A stretch of 64,000 nt of DNA from Caproicibacterium sp. BJN0003. GTDB taxonomy: Bacteria; Bacillota; Clostridia; Oscillospirales; Acutalibacteraceae. The DNA lies in NCBI RefSeq assembly GCF_026314295.1, contig NZ_CP111108.1:1488001-1552000 (forward strand), given 5' to 3'. The position numbers were made by a program, and so were the translations under genes. The notes under the pieces were generated by a model, which was given only the letters and a program-made list of their open reading frames with translations, was not told the DNA's origin and ran no database searches. Each line of letters starts with the position of its first letter. Within the stretch, counting starts at the first letter, position 1. Below are positions 55,186 through 64,000 of the stretch, piece by piece.

Positions 55186-58100
55186 TCAGGAAACATTCAG
55201 TTCCTTCTCAATTTCATTGGTATGTAATTCCAAAAGTTTGCTGATTCCTTCCTCCTGCATGGTAACACCGTAAAGCATATCGGCTTCTTCCATGCTGCCG
55301 CGCCGGTGCGTAATCACAATAAACTGTGTCTGTGCATTCATGCGGCGCAGATAAGCCGCAAACCGATCAACATTAACATCATCGAGAGCCGCTTCGATCT
55401 CGTCCAGCATGCAAAACGGCGGCGGATTTACTTTCATAATGGAAAAATAAAGAGCAATCGCAACGAGTGCTTTTTCACCGCCGGAAAGGGCTTCGATATG
55501 TGCAACGATCTTGCCGGGCGGCTGCACTTGAATTTCAATTCCGCTCGTCAAGGGATTTTCAGGATCACTGAGTGAGAGAGAAGCGGTTCCGCCGCCGAAA
55601 AGTTCACGGAAAGTAGAACTAAAGTAGGCACTGATTTTCTGAAAGCCCTCCTGAAACTGTCCTTTCATCTGATGTGTTAATTCTCCGATCAGATGATGAA
55701 GTTCATCACGACTCTTTTCGATATCCTGTACCTGTGTGTTCATAAATTCATAGCGCTCATTGACTTCTTTATATTCCTCGATTGCAGAAACATTGACATT
55801 GCCGAGGGCGCGGATCTTTCCTTTCAGGGTATTGAGACGTTTCTGTGCTTCCGGAGGATTTTCAATCTCGGGAGCCGATTCTTTTGCTTCCCGTGGGGTC
55901 ATCTCATACTCTTCCCAAAGTTTTGAGATAATAGAATCATACTCTTTCTGCAGATTATCACGCCGTTCTTCGAGACGCGCCAAATCATGGCCGGAAAGTT
56001 CCTTCTCTTCCGATTTTTCTCGTTCCTGACGGCGAAGCTGCGTGCTTTCCTGTTCCAATTTCATCCGGTGCTCATTGAGAAAATCGATCTGCTGCGTCTG
56101 TGTTTTTGCCGTTTCACGCAGAGATTCTGCTTGCTTTTTGAGAGAATCCGACTTTTCTTGAGCCTGCTCACGCTGCTCCTTTAAAGACTCAATTTCTTCT
56201 CCGAGTGCCTTTGCATGATCGATATGGTTGATTTTCTGCTGCTGTAATTCTTCCACTTTTTGGCGCAGAGAATCTGCATCTTTTTCTTCGCCCAAAATCT
56301 CCATCCTAATCGTTTGGCACTTTTCGGACAAATCGTCGCTCTGCTGATTAAAGTCGGTCCGATTCCCGCTTTTTTCTTCCATCTTCTTGGAAATCTCCGC
56401 AATTTTTTCTGCGATGCTTTCCTCTTCTTCTTTTGCAGCGCGACGGTTTTCTTCTTGCTCTTTAAGGCGATCTGCTGCAGATTCCTTCTCTGCTTGGAGC
56501 TGCGTGCAGTCCGAAATCATTCCATCTAAATCCGATTTCAACCGGTCGCGGTTCGATCTGAGCTGAATTCGATCTTCCTGTGCTGTTAAAAGTTCTCCCT
56601 GTGTTCCCTGCAGAGAAGCTTGTGCTGCTGAAGTCTCTTCGGAAAGATGATGATATTTCTCTTCGGATTCTTTTGCCTTTTGATGTTGCTCCACTGCTTT
56701 TTTGCGAAGCTCTTCGATCTCAGAAGCTCTGCGCAAAAGGCCGGAATTTCTGGCAAGAGAACCGCCGGTCAGTGATCCTCCGGCATTGACAACTTGTCCA
56801 TCCAGCGTAACGATGCGAAAATGATAAGAAAATTTTCTTGCAATTTCTACCGCATCATCCAAATTTTGGGCGACTACAATCCTTCCGAGCAGACTATCTC
56901 GAACCGAATCATATTTTGGCTCACAGGAACAAAGATCTGAAGCAATTCCAACAAATCCTCCGCACTGAGAAAGACCTCTTTCCTGCAGGCTTTTGCCATG
57001 AACAGAAGTCAGCGGCAAAAATGTAGCACGTCCGCTATCTTTCTTTTTTAGGAGCCGGATTGCCGTCTTTGCATCCTGTTCACTTTCAACGACAACATAC
57101 TGCATGGCACCGCCAAGCGCTGTTTCCAGAGCGACCGCATACTCTCCCGGCACCGAGAGGATTCTCGAAACAGGTCCATGAATGCCGGTAAGGACTCCAT
57201 GCTTCGCTTCCTGCATCACTATTTTAACACTCTTCGCAAACCCTTCCAGATTGCGTTCGAGGTCTTCCAAAACTTTAATACGGTGATCGGTTTCTTTCGC
57301 TTCTAAAAGCTGCTGTTCGGCCTCTTTTTTCTGCTCATCGGCTTTTTTGCGGCGGGAAAGAAGGCGCAGCTCATATCCGCGGACTGTATTCTGCAAGGCA
57401 GATATTTTGGTGTCCATCTCTTCCAGCATTTTTCCGCTTTCTTCAAAAGAAAGTTCCAATTCCTCTCTCTTTTGACTTTTGGCTTTCAGGGTCTCTTCAA
57501 CAACTGAAAGGCGCATTCCGATTTCGGAAATAGAGGAAACAGAAGCGGTTTCACGAACCTTTGCCTCAGTCACCTGCTGAGATAACGCGGTCATCTGACG
57601 AGAAAGATCATCGATCTGTGCAGAAGCTTCATTCATTGTTCGGCGAAGAGAATCCAGCTTTTCGTTCACTTGAGCCATTGTCTGATTAAGTGCTTCTATC
57701 TGCTGCTGCTTCTGCGAAATCTCTGCCTGATAGGAAGTCATCTCTTCTTCCAAACGAGACCGATCATTCTGGGAATTTTCTAATTCTATTTGAAGACGTT
57801 TCATCATCTCTTCTGCATGACGCACATCTCCCAAACAGACATCTGCCTCTCCATCTTTCTGAACTGCTTCCGCCTCCAAAGAAGAAATCTGCTGGCGAAT
57901 CTCATCAGCTCTTGCAGTGGCCTTAGAGGATTCTGAAAAGTTCTGCTCGATTTTTTCCTGCAGATCATCCAGCGCTTTTGCCGCAGCTTCCTGCTGAGCC
58001 TGTGCCAAAGCGATTTTATTTTCCTGCTCTTTCAGAATTCTCCCCGATTTTCCAAGTGTATGAAGCCACAAACCAATTTCAAGCGTACGCTTTTCTCCAG

Positions 58101-58755
58101 AATAATCTAAAAATTCCTGTGCTTTTTGGGATTGTTCTTTTAGCGGGCCTACTCTGCTTTCCAACTCAGAAAGAATATCGTTTAAGCGCAACAAATTCTC
58201 TTCGGCCGCAGAAAGCTTTCGCTCGCTTTCTTCTTTGCGGTAACGGAAACGAGATATTCCGACTGCTTCTTCAAAAACCTCCCGACGATCCTCCCCTTTG
58301 GCAGCAACGATCGTGTCGATTTTACCCTGTCCGATAATCGAATATCCGTCACGACCCAATCCGGTATCCATAAAAAGTTCATTGATATCTTTCAGCCGGA
58401 CATTCACTTTATTGATGCGATATTCGCTCTCTCCACTGCGATAATAGCGCCGGGTAACGGATACTTCATCTTTATCAAACGGCAGTCGGCGATCCTGATT
58501 ATCGATATTCAGGGTCACTTCTGCATACCCCATCGGCTTTCTTCCTGGAGTACCGTTAAAAATCACATCTTCCATCCGCGTACAGCGCAGCGTGCGGGTA
58601 GACTGTTCCCCCAACACCCAGCGCATCGCATCGCTAATGTTACTTTTTCCACTTCCGTTTGGACCTACGACCGCCGTAATCCCATCATGAAAGGTTAAAA
58701 CCGTCTTTTCCGGAAAAGTTTTAAATCCCTGTATTTCCAAAGATTTTAAAAGCAA
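55186..58755 (-). CDS. smc: Chromosome segregation protein SMC
   Basis: A 1189-residue condensin ATPase. Walker A is G31-PNGSGKS38; the hinge lies near residues 515-640 (THE GIHGPVSRILSVPGEYAVAL block and GGSLTGGSLARNSG); long coiled coils run at about 165-500 and 670-1020. The C-terminal head has the ABC signature LSGGEKALVAIAL and Walker B FCMLDEIEAALDD. The start is a TTG at 58753-58755 with GGAGGTG upstream; the stop codon of the previous gene ends on the base before it. Confidence 0.98.
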   Translation of the reverse strand: MLLKSLEIQGFKTFPEKTVLTFHDGITAVVGPNGSGKSNISDAMRWVLGEQSTRTLRCTRMEDVIFNGTPGRKPMGYAEVTLNIDNQDRRLPFDKDEVSVTRRYYRSGESEYRINKVNVRLKDINELFMDTGLGRDGYSIIGQGKIDTIVAAKGEDRREVFEEAVGISRFRYRKEESERKLSAAEENLLRLNDILSELESRVGPLKEQSQKAQEFLDYSGEKRTLEIGLWLHTLGKSGRILKEQENKIALAQAQQEAAAKALDDLQEKIEQNFSESSKATARADEIRQQISSLEAEAVQKDGEADVCLGDVRHAEEMMKRLQIELENSQNDRSRLEEEMTSYQAEISQKQQQIEALNQTMAQVNEKLDSLRRTMNEASAQIDDLSRQMTALSQQVTEAKVRETASVSSISEIGMRLSVVEETLKAKSQKREELELSFEESGKMLEEMDTKISALQNTVRGYELRLLSRRKKADEQKKEAEQQLLEAKETDHRIKVLEDLERNLEGFAKSVKIVMQEAKHGVLTGIHGPVSRILSVPGEYAVALETALGGAMQYVVVESEQDAKTAIRLLKKKDSGRATFLPLTSVHGKSLQERGLSQCGGFVGIASDLCSCEPKYDSVRDSLLGRIVVAQNLDDAVEIARKFSYHFRIVTLDGQVVNAGGSLTGGSLARNSGLLRRASEIEELRKKAVEQHQKAKESEEKYHHLSEETSAAQASLQGTQGELLTAQEDRIQLRSNRDRLKSDLDGMISDCTQLQAEKESAADRLKEQEENRRAAKEEEESIAEKIAEISKKMEEKSGNRTDFNQQSDDLSEKCQTIRMEILGEEKDADSLRQKVEELQQQKINHIDHAKALGEEIESLKEQREQAQEKSDSLKKQAESLRETAKTQTQQIDFLNEHRMKLEQESTQLRRQEREKSEEKELSGHDLARLEERRDNLQKEYDSIISKLWEEYEMTPREAKESAPEIENPPEAQKRLNTLKGKIRALGNVNVSAIEEYKEVNERYEFMNTQVQDIEKSRDELHHLIGELTHQMKGQFQEGFQKISAYFSSTFRELFGGGTASLSLSDPENPLTSGIEIQVQPPGKIVAHIEALSGGEKALVAIALYFSIMKVNPPPFCMLDEIEAALDDVNVDRFAAYLRRMNAQTQFIVITHRRGSMEEADMLYGVTMQEEGISKLLELHTNEIEKELNVS

Positions 58756-59721
58756 TCAGTTCACCTCCTGCGGAAGAATTTTTACACGATACCCTAAAGC
58801 AGCCAATTTTTTAATATTTTCATGATTCTGTCCGATTGCCTGCGAAATCTGTCGTCTTGGAACATAGAAAACAAACGAGTCCTCTTTTTTTCCCTGCAGC
58901 TTTCTATAAAAATATCGATACCAGCGAAGACTCTCGCAGCGCTCTCGAAAAGCTGCGTGATAAGGCCCCGCTACTAACTTATCTTTAAGTTCCGGCGAAT
59001 CATGAAGTCCTAAACGAATGACACGAATTTTTTGTTTCTCAAAGAAATCCAAAAGATCAGCACAAAGTTCCATGCTTTCTTCCAGAGACGGCGGGCAATA
59101 AGCCCCCTCGCGATACCATTTCTCCATCTCGGTTCCCTTTAATGTCAAAGCTGGATAGATACGCACCTCCGAAGGAGAAAGCTCAGAAAAATCTCTCGCT
59201 GTTTTTCTTGCTCCCTCGGCTGTATCTCCCGGAAGCCCTGTCATCATCTGCAGTCCCAGTGAAATATTGACCTCATGGATCATCTTTGAAGCTTTTCTAA
59301 CCTGTCCCGCTGTGTGCCCCCGGCCATTTTGAAAAAGGACACGATCATCCATACTCTGCGCACCTAACTCGATCGTGGTAACGCCATATGTCAAAAGGGT
59401 CTTCAAAATCTCCGGGGAAATACAATCCGGTCTTGTAGAACAACGGATTCCGCGAAATTGGCCACTCTTTACAAAAGGCCACGCTGCTTCCAGAAGAGAA
59501 ATCATTTGTTTTTCAGGTAACGCTGTAAAACTGCCCCCAAAGAAGGCAATTTCCGTTTTCGCTGCACGGTCTCCGAGACTTTTTAATGCAATGTTTGCGG
59601 CATTTTTCACTTCTTCCGGAGTCAGCATTTTCTGCTGTCCGGTAATAATATGCTGATCGCAAAAACTGCATCGATGCGGACAACCGAAATTTGGGACAAA
59701 TAGTCCAACCGTCGCACTCAA
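58756..59721 (-). CDS. Elp3-like radical SAM protein
   Basis: A 321-residue radical SAM enzyme. The cluster motif is C14-x3-C18-x2-C21 in NFGCPHRCSFCDQ. IAFFGGSFTALP, TRPDCISPEIL, VTTIELGAQSMDD and LQMMTGLPGD follow, the layout of the Elp3 radical SAM domain. It lacks the C-terminal acetyltransferase domain of true Elp3, and the tail (RRQISQAIGQNHENIKKLAA) is different. Similar genes often sit between rnc and smc in Clostridia. Its substrate is not known; tRNA modification is a guess from family. It overlaps rnc by 4 nt. Confidence 0.88.
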   Translation of the reverse strand: MSATVGLFVPNFGCPHRCSFCDQHIITGQQKMLTPEEVKNAANIALKSLGDRAAKTEIAFFGGSFTALPEKQMISLLEAAWPFVKSGQFRGIRCSTRPDCISPEILKTLLTYGVTTIELGAQSMDDRVLFQNGRGHTAGQVRKASKMIHEVNISLGLQMMTGLPGDTAEGARKTARDFSELSPSEVRIYPALTLKGTEMEKWYREGAYCPPSLEESMELCADLLDFFEKQKIRVIRLGLHDSPELKDKLVAGPYHAAFRERCESLRWYRYFYRKLQGKKEDSFVFYVPRRQISQAIGQNHENIKKLAALGYRVKILPQEVN

Positions 59722-60404
59722 TATCCCATCAGCTCCAACGCTTCCCGCGCTGCCTGCTGCTCCGCTTCTTTTTTGCTGCGTCCGCCGCCTTTTCCAATCA
59801 CATTGGAGTTTAGGTGGACTTCCACCATAAAATGTTTATCATGATCGGGACCGGATTCGCCGGTAAGAAGATAGGAAAGTGTCTCTCCAGGATTTTTTTG
59901 GATAATCTCCTGCAATTTTGTCTTATAATCTTTAAACGGCGCTTTCTGATGCAAAGTCTTTAAAGCCGGCAGCACAAACCGAAGAATAAACTCGCTTGCA
60001 GGTGTTAAGCCTCCATCCAAATAGATTGCAGCTGTAATTGACTCAAACGCATCCGCCAAGATAGAAGAGCGAGTGCGCCCACCGCTATTTTGTTCTCCAT
60101 GGCTTAAATAAAGATATTTTCCAACTTCCATCTCTTGAGAAAATCCGCAGCAAGCTTTTTCACAAACCAAAGTTGCTCTTGTTTTTGTCAGATGACCTTC
60201 AGGCCAATCCGGAAAATGTTTGTAAAGATAATCCGCCACTACAAAACCCAATACGCTGTCTCCTAAAAATTCAAGACGCTCGTTGCTCCCTAATGGCGCC
60301 TTTGTCTCATTTGCAAAAGAGGAATGAATCAACGCATTTTTGAGTAGCGCCGGATTACGAAATGAATATCCGATCGCTTTCTCTAATTCTTGCAGTTCTT
60401 TCAT
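59718..60404 (-). CDS. rnc: Ribonuclease III
   Basis: Cuts double-stranded RNA, including rRNA precursors. 228 residues: the nuclease domain with E42-RLEFLGDSVL51 and ILADAFESITAAIYLDGG, then a double-stranded RNA-binding domain from about residue 158 ending KGGGRSKKEAEQQAAREALE. It overlaps plsX and the radical SAM gene by 4 nt each. Confidence 0.97.
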   Translation of the reverse strand: MKELQELEKAIGYSFRNPALLKNALIHSSFANETKAPLGSNERLEFLGDSVLGFVVADYLYKHFPDWPEGHLTKTRATLVCEKACCGFSQEMEVGKYLYLSHGEQNSGGRTRSSILADAFESITAAIYLDGGLTPASEFILRFVLPALKTLHQKAPFKDYKTKLQEIIQKNPGETLSYLLTGESGPDHDKHFMVEVHLNSNVIGKGGGRSKKEAEQQAAREALELMGY

Positions 60405-61435
60405 ACCGTTTCATGCTTCCCTTCCTTTACATCCGAATTTGCTTTTTTCATAGAAGTAATACTTTCTGTAATTTCAGAAACAATGTTTCCTTCTACATAC
60501 GCTTTTGTAAGGCGAAGCGCATTATAAAAAGTCTTTGCCTTAGAACTTCCGTGTGCTTTGAATACCGGTTTTGCACATCCCATTAAAGGAGCTCCTCCGT
60601 ATTCATTATAGTCCATTGTTTTCTTGAGTCCCTTTAAATCACTGAGCATTAGCCCTGCTGCCAATTTCGTCTTCAAGTTTTTCGTTAAAACTCCCTTTAA
60701 CTTTTCCATTACCATCATGGCAGTGCCCTCATAAGTTTTTAAGAATACATTGCCGGAAAAGCCATCTGCTACCAGCACATCGCATGCATGACCGTTAACG
60801 CTGCGGGCTTCCACATTGCCCACAAAATTGAGATTCGAATTTTTGAGCAGAGCATAGGCCTCCTGCTGCAAAGAAGAGCCCTTATGCTCCTCTGTACCTA
60901 CATTCAAAAGTCCGACCGTTGGATTTTCAATCTGCATAACTTTCTTCATATAGAGTGCACCCATCAGGCCAAACTGATACAACATTTCCGGTTTGCAGTC
61001 CGCATTTGCCCCGCCATCCATCAACATAAAACAGCCTTTGCCATCCGGAATAACCGGTGCAAACCCAATTCGCTTAATTCCATGAATTCGTTTGACAAGA
61101 AAAGTGGCTCCAACCGTAAGTGCACCACTGTTTCCAGCAGAAACAAAGGCATCCCCTTTTCCTTCTGCCAAAGCGCACAACCCAACTGCCATGGAAGAAT
61201 TCTTCCACTTTTTCAGGATTTCAGTCCCCGGATCCTCCATCGGCATAACATCAGGACAATCCAGGATTTCCATATGGGACAGATTTATGCCATTTTCTTT
61301 CGCTGCCTTTTTAATAATATCCGCTTTCCCCGTTAAAAGGATCTCCACATCCAGTTCTTCTACGGCCTTTGTAGCACCCTTTAAAATTTCAAGCGGTGCA
61401 TAATCTCCGCCAAAAGCATCTACGATAATCTTCAT
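60401..61435 (-). CDS. plsX: Phosphate acyltransferase PlsX
   Basis: Turns acyl-ACP into acyl phosphate for phospholipid synthesis. 344 residues starting MKIIVDAFGGDYAPLEILKG at the ATG 61435, which has AGAGGGAAG upstream; the frame opens nine codons earlier. Typical blocks: VSAGNSGALTVGATFLVKRI, LMDGGANADCKPEML, LLNVGTEEHKGS and VLVADGFSGNVFLKTYEG. In many Firmicutes acpP lies between plsX and rnc, but here the two overlap by 4 nt. Confidence 0.96.
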   Translation of the reverse strand: MKIIVDAFGGDYAPLEILKGATKAVEELDVEILLTGKADIIKKAAKENGINLSHMEILDCPDVMPMEDPGTEILKKWKNSSMAVGLCALAEGKGDAFVSAGNSGALTVGATFLVKRIHGIKRIGFAPVIPDGKGCFMLMDGGANADCKPEMLYQFGLMGALYMKKVMQIENPTVGLLNVGTEEHKGSSLQQEAYALLKNSNLNFVGNVEARSVNGHACDVLVADGFSGNVFLKTYEGTAMMVMEKLKGVLTKNLKTKLAAGLMLSDLKGLKKTMDYNEYGGAPLMGCAKPVFKAHGSSKAKTFYNALRLTKAYVEGNIVSEITESITSMKKANSDVKEGKHETV

Positions 61436-61458
61436 AGCTTCCCTCTTTCCCATTTCTG

Positions 61459-62763
61459 TCAAGCTGATTCGATCTGTTCTTTCAGTGCCTTTAATGCGCG
61501 TTGGGAAAAAGCACTGTATCGTTCTTTTTTATCCCGTATAACTTCACCAAGCGGTGGAAGAATGCCAAAATTTGCGCCCATTGGCTGAAAATCAGCATTG
61601 CCGCCTTCCTCCACATAATGAGCAAGCGCACCTGACATTGTAACTTTCGGCAAGATGAAAAGCGGCTTTTTCTGCTGATACCGCAGCGCATTTTTTCCTG
61701 CCAAAAGGCCGCTCATCGCAGATTCCATATAACCTTCCACGCCGGTCATCTGTCCGGCAAAGAAGAGCCTTGGTTCCGTTTTCATCTGAAAAGCAGCATT
61801 TAAAATCTTAGGAGAATTTAAAAAAGTATTTCGGTGCATCACTCCATAACGCACAAATTCCGCCTGCTCCAGACCCGGTATCATTCCGAAAACACGTTTT
61901 TGCTCTCCAAACTTTAAGTTTGTCTGAAAGCCGACCAAATTATAAAGTGTTCCGGCAGCATCTTCTCGGCGCAGCTGTACATTTGCCCATGGACGATGTC
62001 CGGTATGAGGATCGCGCAAACCAACCGGTTTTAACGGTCCAAATCGAATAGTGTCTGCTCCTCGTTGTGCCATCACTTCCACCGGCATACATCCCTCATA
62101 AACCTTCGGATCGCGTGCATCAAACCCATGAACCGGCGCCCGCTCTGCATTTACCAATGCATCATAAAAGGCTTCGTATTCAGCCCGATTCATAGGGCAG
62201 TTGAGATAATCTCCCTCTGTATCCTGATCATATCTGGAAGCCGAAAAAATCTTTGAGAAATCGAGACTTTCCGCAGTTACAATCGGGGCGGCCGCATCAA
62301 AAAAGCGAAGAGTCCCGCCGCAAAGCAAATCAATCTGTCCCGCAAGCGGTCCTGCTGTGAGAGGACCTGTGGCAGTCACCGTAATGCCATCTTGGGGGAT
62401 TTTTTCGACTTCTTTTTCTTCGATTTCAATATTCGGATGATTTCGGATCGCACTTGTCACGGCATCAGAAAATTTCTGACGGTCTACCGCTAACGCGCCG
62501 CCCGCCGGGACTCTGCAATCAAATGCAATCGGCACCAAGAGACTCCCCATCTGCCGCATCTCTTCCTTTAAAAGACCGGCAGCGCTATTTAGGCGTGCAG
62601 CTTTTAAAGAATTGGAACAGACAAGCTCTGCAAAATCAGGATTTTGATGTGCCGGCGTATAATGCGCTGGTTTCATCTCTACCAAATGAACTTTTTCTCC
62701 GCCCTGAGCGATCTGCCATGCTGCCTCACAACCGGCAAGTCCCGCTCCAATCACGGTAATCAT
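61459..62763 (-). CDS. trmFO: Methylenetetrahydrofolate-tRNA-(uracil-5-)-methyltransferase TrmFO
   Basis: Makes m5U54 in tRNA with methylenetetrahydrofolate and FAD, the Gram-positive route in place of SAM-dependent TrmA. 434 residues with the FAD-binding VIGAGLAGCEAAWQIA at the N-terminus, CSNSLKAARLNSAAGLLKEE, YLNCPMNRAEYEAF and FFAGQMTGVEGYMESAMSGL. It overlaps topA by 4 nt, a typical topA-trmFO pair. Confidence 0.96.
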   Translation of the reverse strand: MITVIGAGLAGCEAAWQIAQGGEKVHLVEMKPAHYTPAHQNPDFAELVCSNSLKAARLNSAAGLLKEEMRQMGSLLVPIAFDCRVPAGGALAVDRQKFSDAVTSAIRNHPNIEIEEKEVEKIPQDGITVTATGPLTAGPLAGQIDLLCGGTLRFFDAAAPIVTAESLDFSKIFSASRYDQDTEGDYLNCPMNRAEYEAFYDALVNAERAPVHGFDARDPKVYEGCMPVEVMAQRGADTIRFGPLKPVGLRDPHTGHRPWANVQLRREDAAGTLYNLVGFQTNLKFGEQKRVFGMIPGLEQAEFVRYGVMHRNTFLNSPKILNAAFQMKTEPRLFFAGQMTGVEGYMESAMSGLLAGKNALRYQQKKPLFILPKVTMSGALAHYVEEGGNADFQPMGANFGILPPLGEVIRDKKERYSAFSQRALKALKEQIESA

Positions 62764-64000
62764 TCTTCATTCTCCTCAATGCGTTCATATCCGCAGTCCG
62801 GTGTAATGCAATAATATTTGGGGTGTTTCCCCTTCTTTTTCAGAAGCGTTTTTCCACAGCGGGGGCACTTCTCTTTGACCGGCTCGTCCCATGAAACAAA
62901 ATCGCATTTCGGATAATTGCTACAGCCATAAAAAACCCGTCCGCGTTTTGTCTTCTTCACAATGACACGTCCATCACATTTCGGACAATCCGCGCCGTTT
63001 TCCTGTACCAACTTCTTGACATTTTTGCATTCCGGATAGCCGGAGCAAGCGATAAAGCGCCCATAACGTCCGGTTTTAATGACCATCGGGCGACCACACT
63101 TTTCGCAGATCAGGTCAGTCTCATCCTCTTTTAAATGAATCTTAACTCCCTGCATGTCTTCTTTTGCCTTTTTTAAAGTCTGTTCAAAATCCCCGTAAAA
63201 TTGATGCAGGGTTTCTACCCAATCGTTCTTTCCGCCCTGAACCCCGTCCAGTTCGCTCTCGACCTGTGCTGTAAACTTCACATTCACGATTTTAGGGAAA
63301 CGCTCACACATCAGCTTTGTAATGACTTCTCCCAATTCAGTAGGCTTTAAGGCTTTGCCGTCCCGCACAACATATTCTCTGCCGGTAATTGTGCTAATAG
63401 TTGCTGCATAGGTACTCGGACGTCCAATTCCATTTTCTTCCAAAGCTTTAATGAGGCTTGCTTCTGTATACCTGGCTGGCGGCTGTGTAAAGTGCTGATT
63501 CCCCCCAATCTCTTTGCAGTGAATCGGCATTCCAACTTCGAGAGGCGGTAAAATTCCTGATTTTTCTTCGGATTCATCGTCTTTCTTTTCCTCATAAAGT
63601 ACCGTAAATCCATCAAATGTAACGGTATATCCACTCGCTTTAAATAGATATCCATTTGCACTGATTTCTGCCTGTGTAGTTGCCTGAATACAGTTGCTCA
63701 TCTGACAGGCAAGGAACCGCTCCCAAATCAATTTATAAAGCTTATATTGATCATTAGAAAGGTTTTCTTTAATTTTATCCGGTTCTAAAGAAACCACAGT
63801 CGGACGAATTGCTTCATGACCATCCTGTGCATTAGCCTTTGCTTTATAATGACGTGGTTTGTCTGGAAGATATTTTTTGCCCCAACGCTGTTCAATATAC
63901 TTTGAAGCATCATTGATCGCATCTTCGGAAAGGCGCAGGGAGTCGGTTCTCATATAAGTAATTAAGCCCACTGCACCCTGGCCGGAAATTTCGACGCCTT
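62760..64000 (-). CDS. topA: DNA topoisomerase I, C-terminal part (runs off the window)
   Basis: Relaxes negative supercoils. The 5' part lies beyond base 64000. The visible part begins just before the active-site Tyr in GLITYMRTDS and includes HEAIRPT, IQATTQAEISANGYLFKASG, RYTEASLIKALEENGIGRPST and TELGEVI. Three C-terminal zinc ribbons follow (CEKCGRP...CSGYPEC, CPKCDGR...CSNYPKC, CPRCGKT...CITPDC). It is the first visible gene of the long operon ending at leuS. Confidence 0.97.
   Translation of the reverse strand, partial: GVEISGQGAVGLITYMRTDSLRLSEDAINDASKYIEQRWGKKYLPDKPRHYKAKANAQDGHEAIRPTVVSLEPDKIKENLSNDQYKLYKLIWERFLACQMSNCIQATTQAEISANGYLFKASGYTVTFDGFTVLYEEKKDDESEEKSGILPPLEVGMPIHCKEIGGNQHFTQPPARYTEASLIKALEENGIGRPSTYAATISTITGREYVVRDGKALKPTELGEVITKLMCERFPKIVNVKFTAQVESELDGVQGGKNDWVETLHQFYGDFEQTLKKAKEDMQGVKIHLKEDETDLICEKCGRPMVIKTGRYGRFIACSGYPECKNVKKLVQENGADCPKCDGRVIVKKTKRGRVFYGCSNYPKCDFVSWDEPVKEKCPRCGKTLLKKKGKHPKYYCITPDCGYERIEENEE

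Noticed and set aside
1-64000. tRNA, rRNA, CRISPR arrays or prophage genes
   Set aside because: None seen when reading the gaps on both strands; all gaps are short and explained by leaders, promoters and terminators.

Overview
The window reads as a chromosomal segment of a low-GC, Gram-positive anaerobe of the class Clostridia, most likely in or near the Oscillospiraceae/Ruminococcaceae. The reasons are SAM-I and FMN riboswitches, strong AGGAGG ribosome binding sites, a DUF951 protein next to prfA, a pyruvate kinase with the extra C-terminal PEP-utiliser domain, a dnaG-sigA cluster, and a smc-ftsY-rnc-plsX-trmFO-topA string. Family placement is inference. Almost everything is on the minus strand. 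No rRNA, tRNA or CRISPR array was found. Many reading frames open upstream of their true start, so I moved starts to the codon that has a Shine-Dalgarno (SD) sequence and matches the family N-terminus.

Region 1 (1-2.8 kb): the 5' end of metK under a SAM-I riboswitch, ribU (riboflavin ECF S component) under an FMN riboswitch, and a membrane-anchored CapA-type phosphoesterase. Region 2 (2.9-15.3 kb): the translation/transcription core, transcribed rpoB-rpoC and then rpsL-rpsG-fusA-tuf. The str operon appears to have its own promoter inside the 3' end of rpoC. rpoB is not preceded by rplJ-rplL, and its product carries a long acidic C-terminal tail.

Region 3 (15.4-25.7 kb) is the accessory part. 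It holds a low-complexity orphan protein and a damaged cellulose-type exopolysaccharide locus: a GH5 lipoprotein glucanase, a DHHW acetylation protein, an MBOAT O-acyltransferase, a BcsB-like anchored surface protein, and a cellulose synthase reduced to its last membrane helices plus PilZ domain. The synthase is cut exactly where an IS3-family element starts. On the other side of the element lies an ABC ATPase that has also lost its 5' part, followed by a membrane protein and a CPBP protease. Because two unrelated, divergent genes are both decapitated at the same IS, a deletion at this element is the simplest reading.

Region 4 (25.8-40.2 kb) is housekeeping: an Rrf2 regulator, sigA, dnaG, dgt, a YigZ protein, rpmE, a degenerate VanY-like protein, pyk, an M18 aminopeptidase, a lytic transglycosylase, coaE, tsaC/sua5, prfA, DUF951 and birA. 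Region 5 (40.2-49.1 kb): a TetR-controlled MMPL exporter with a heptad-repeat secreted partner and a clear operator set, then mscS, an RlmI-type methyltransferase, an EamA exporter and a cytoplasmic ricin-type lectin. Region 6 (49.2-64 kb): one long minus-strand operon, topA-trmFO-plsX-rnc-radical SAM-smc-ftsY-rdgB-yhbY-nadD-yqeK-rsfS-leuS, with mostly overlapping or abutting genes and no acpP between plsX and rnc.
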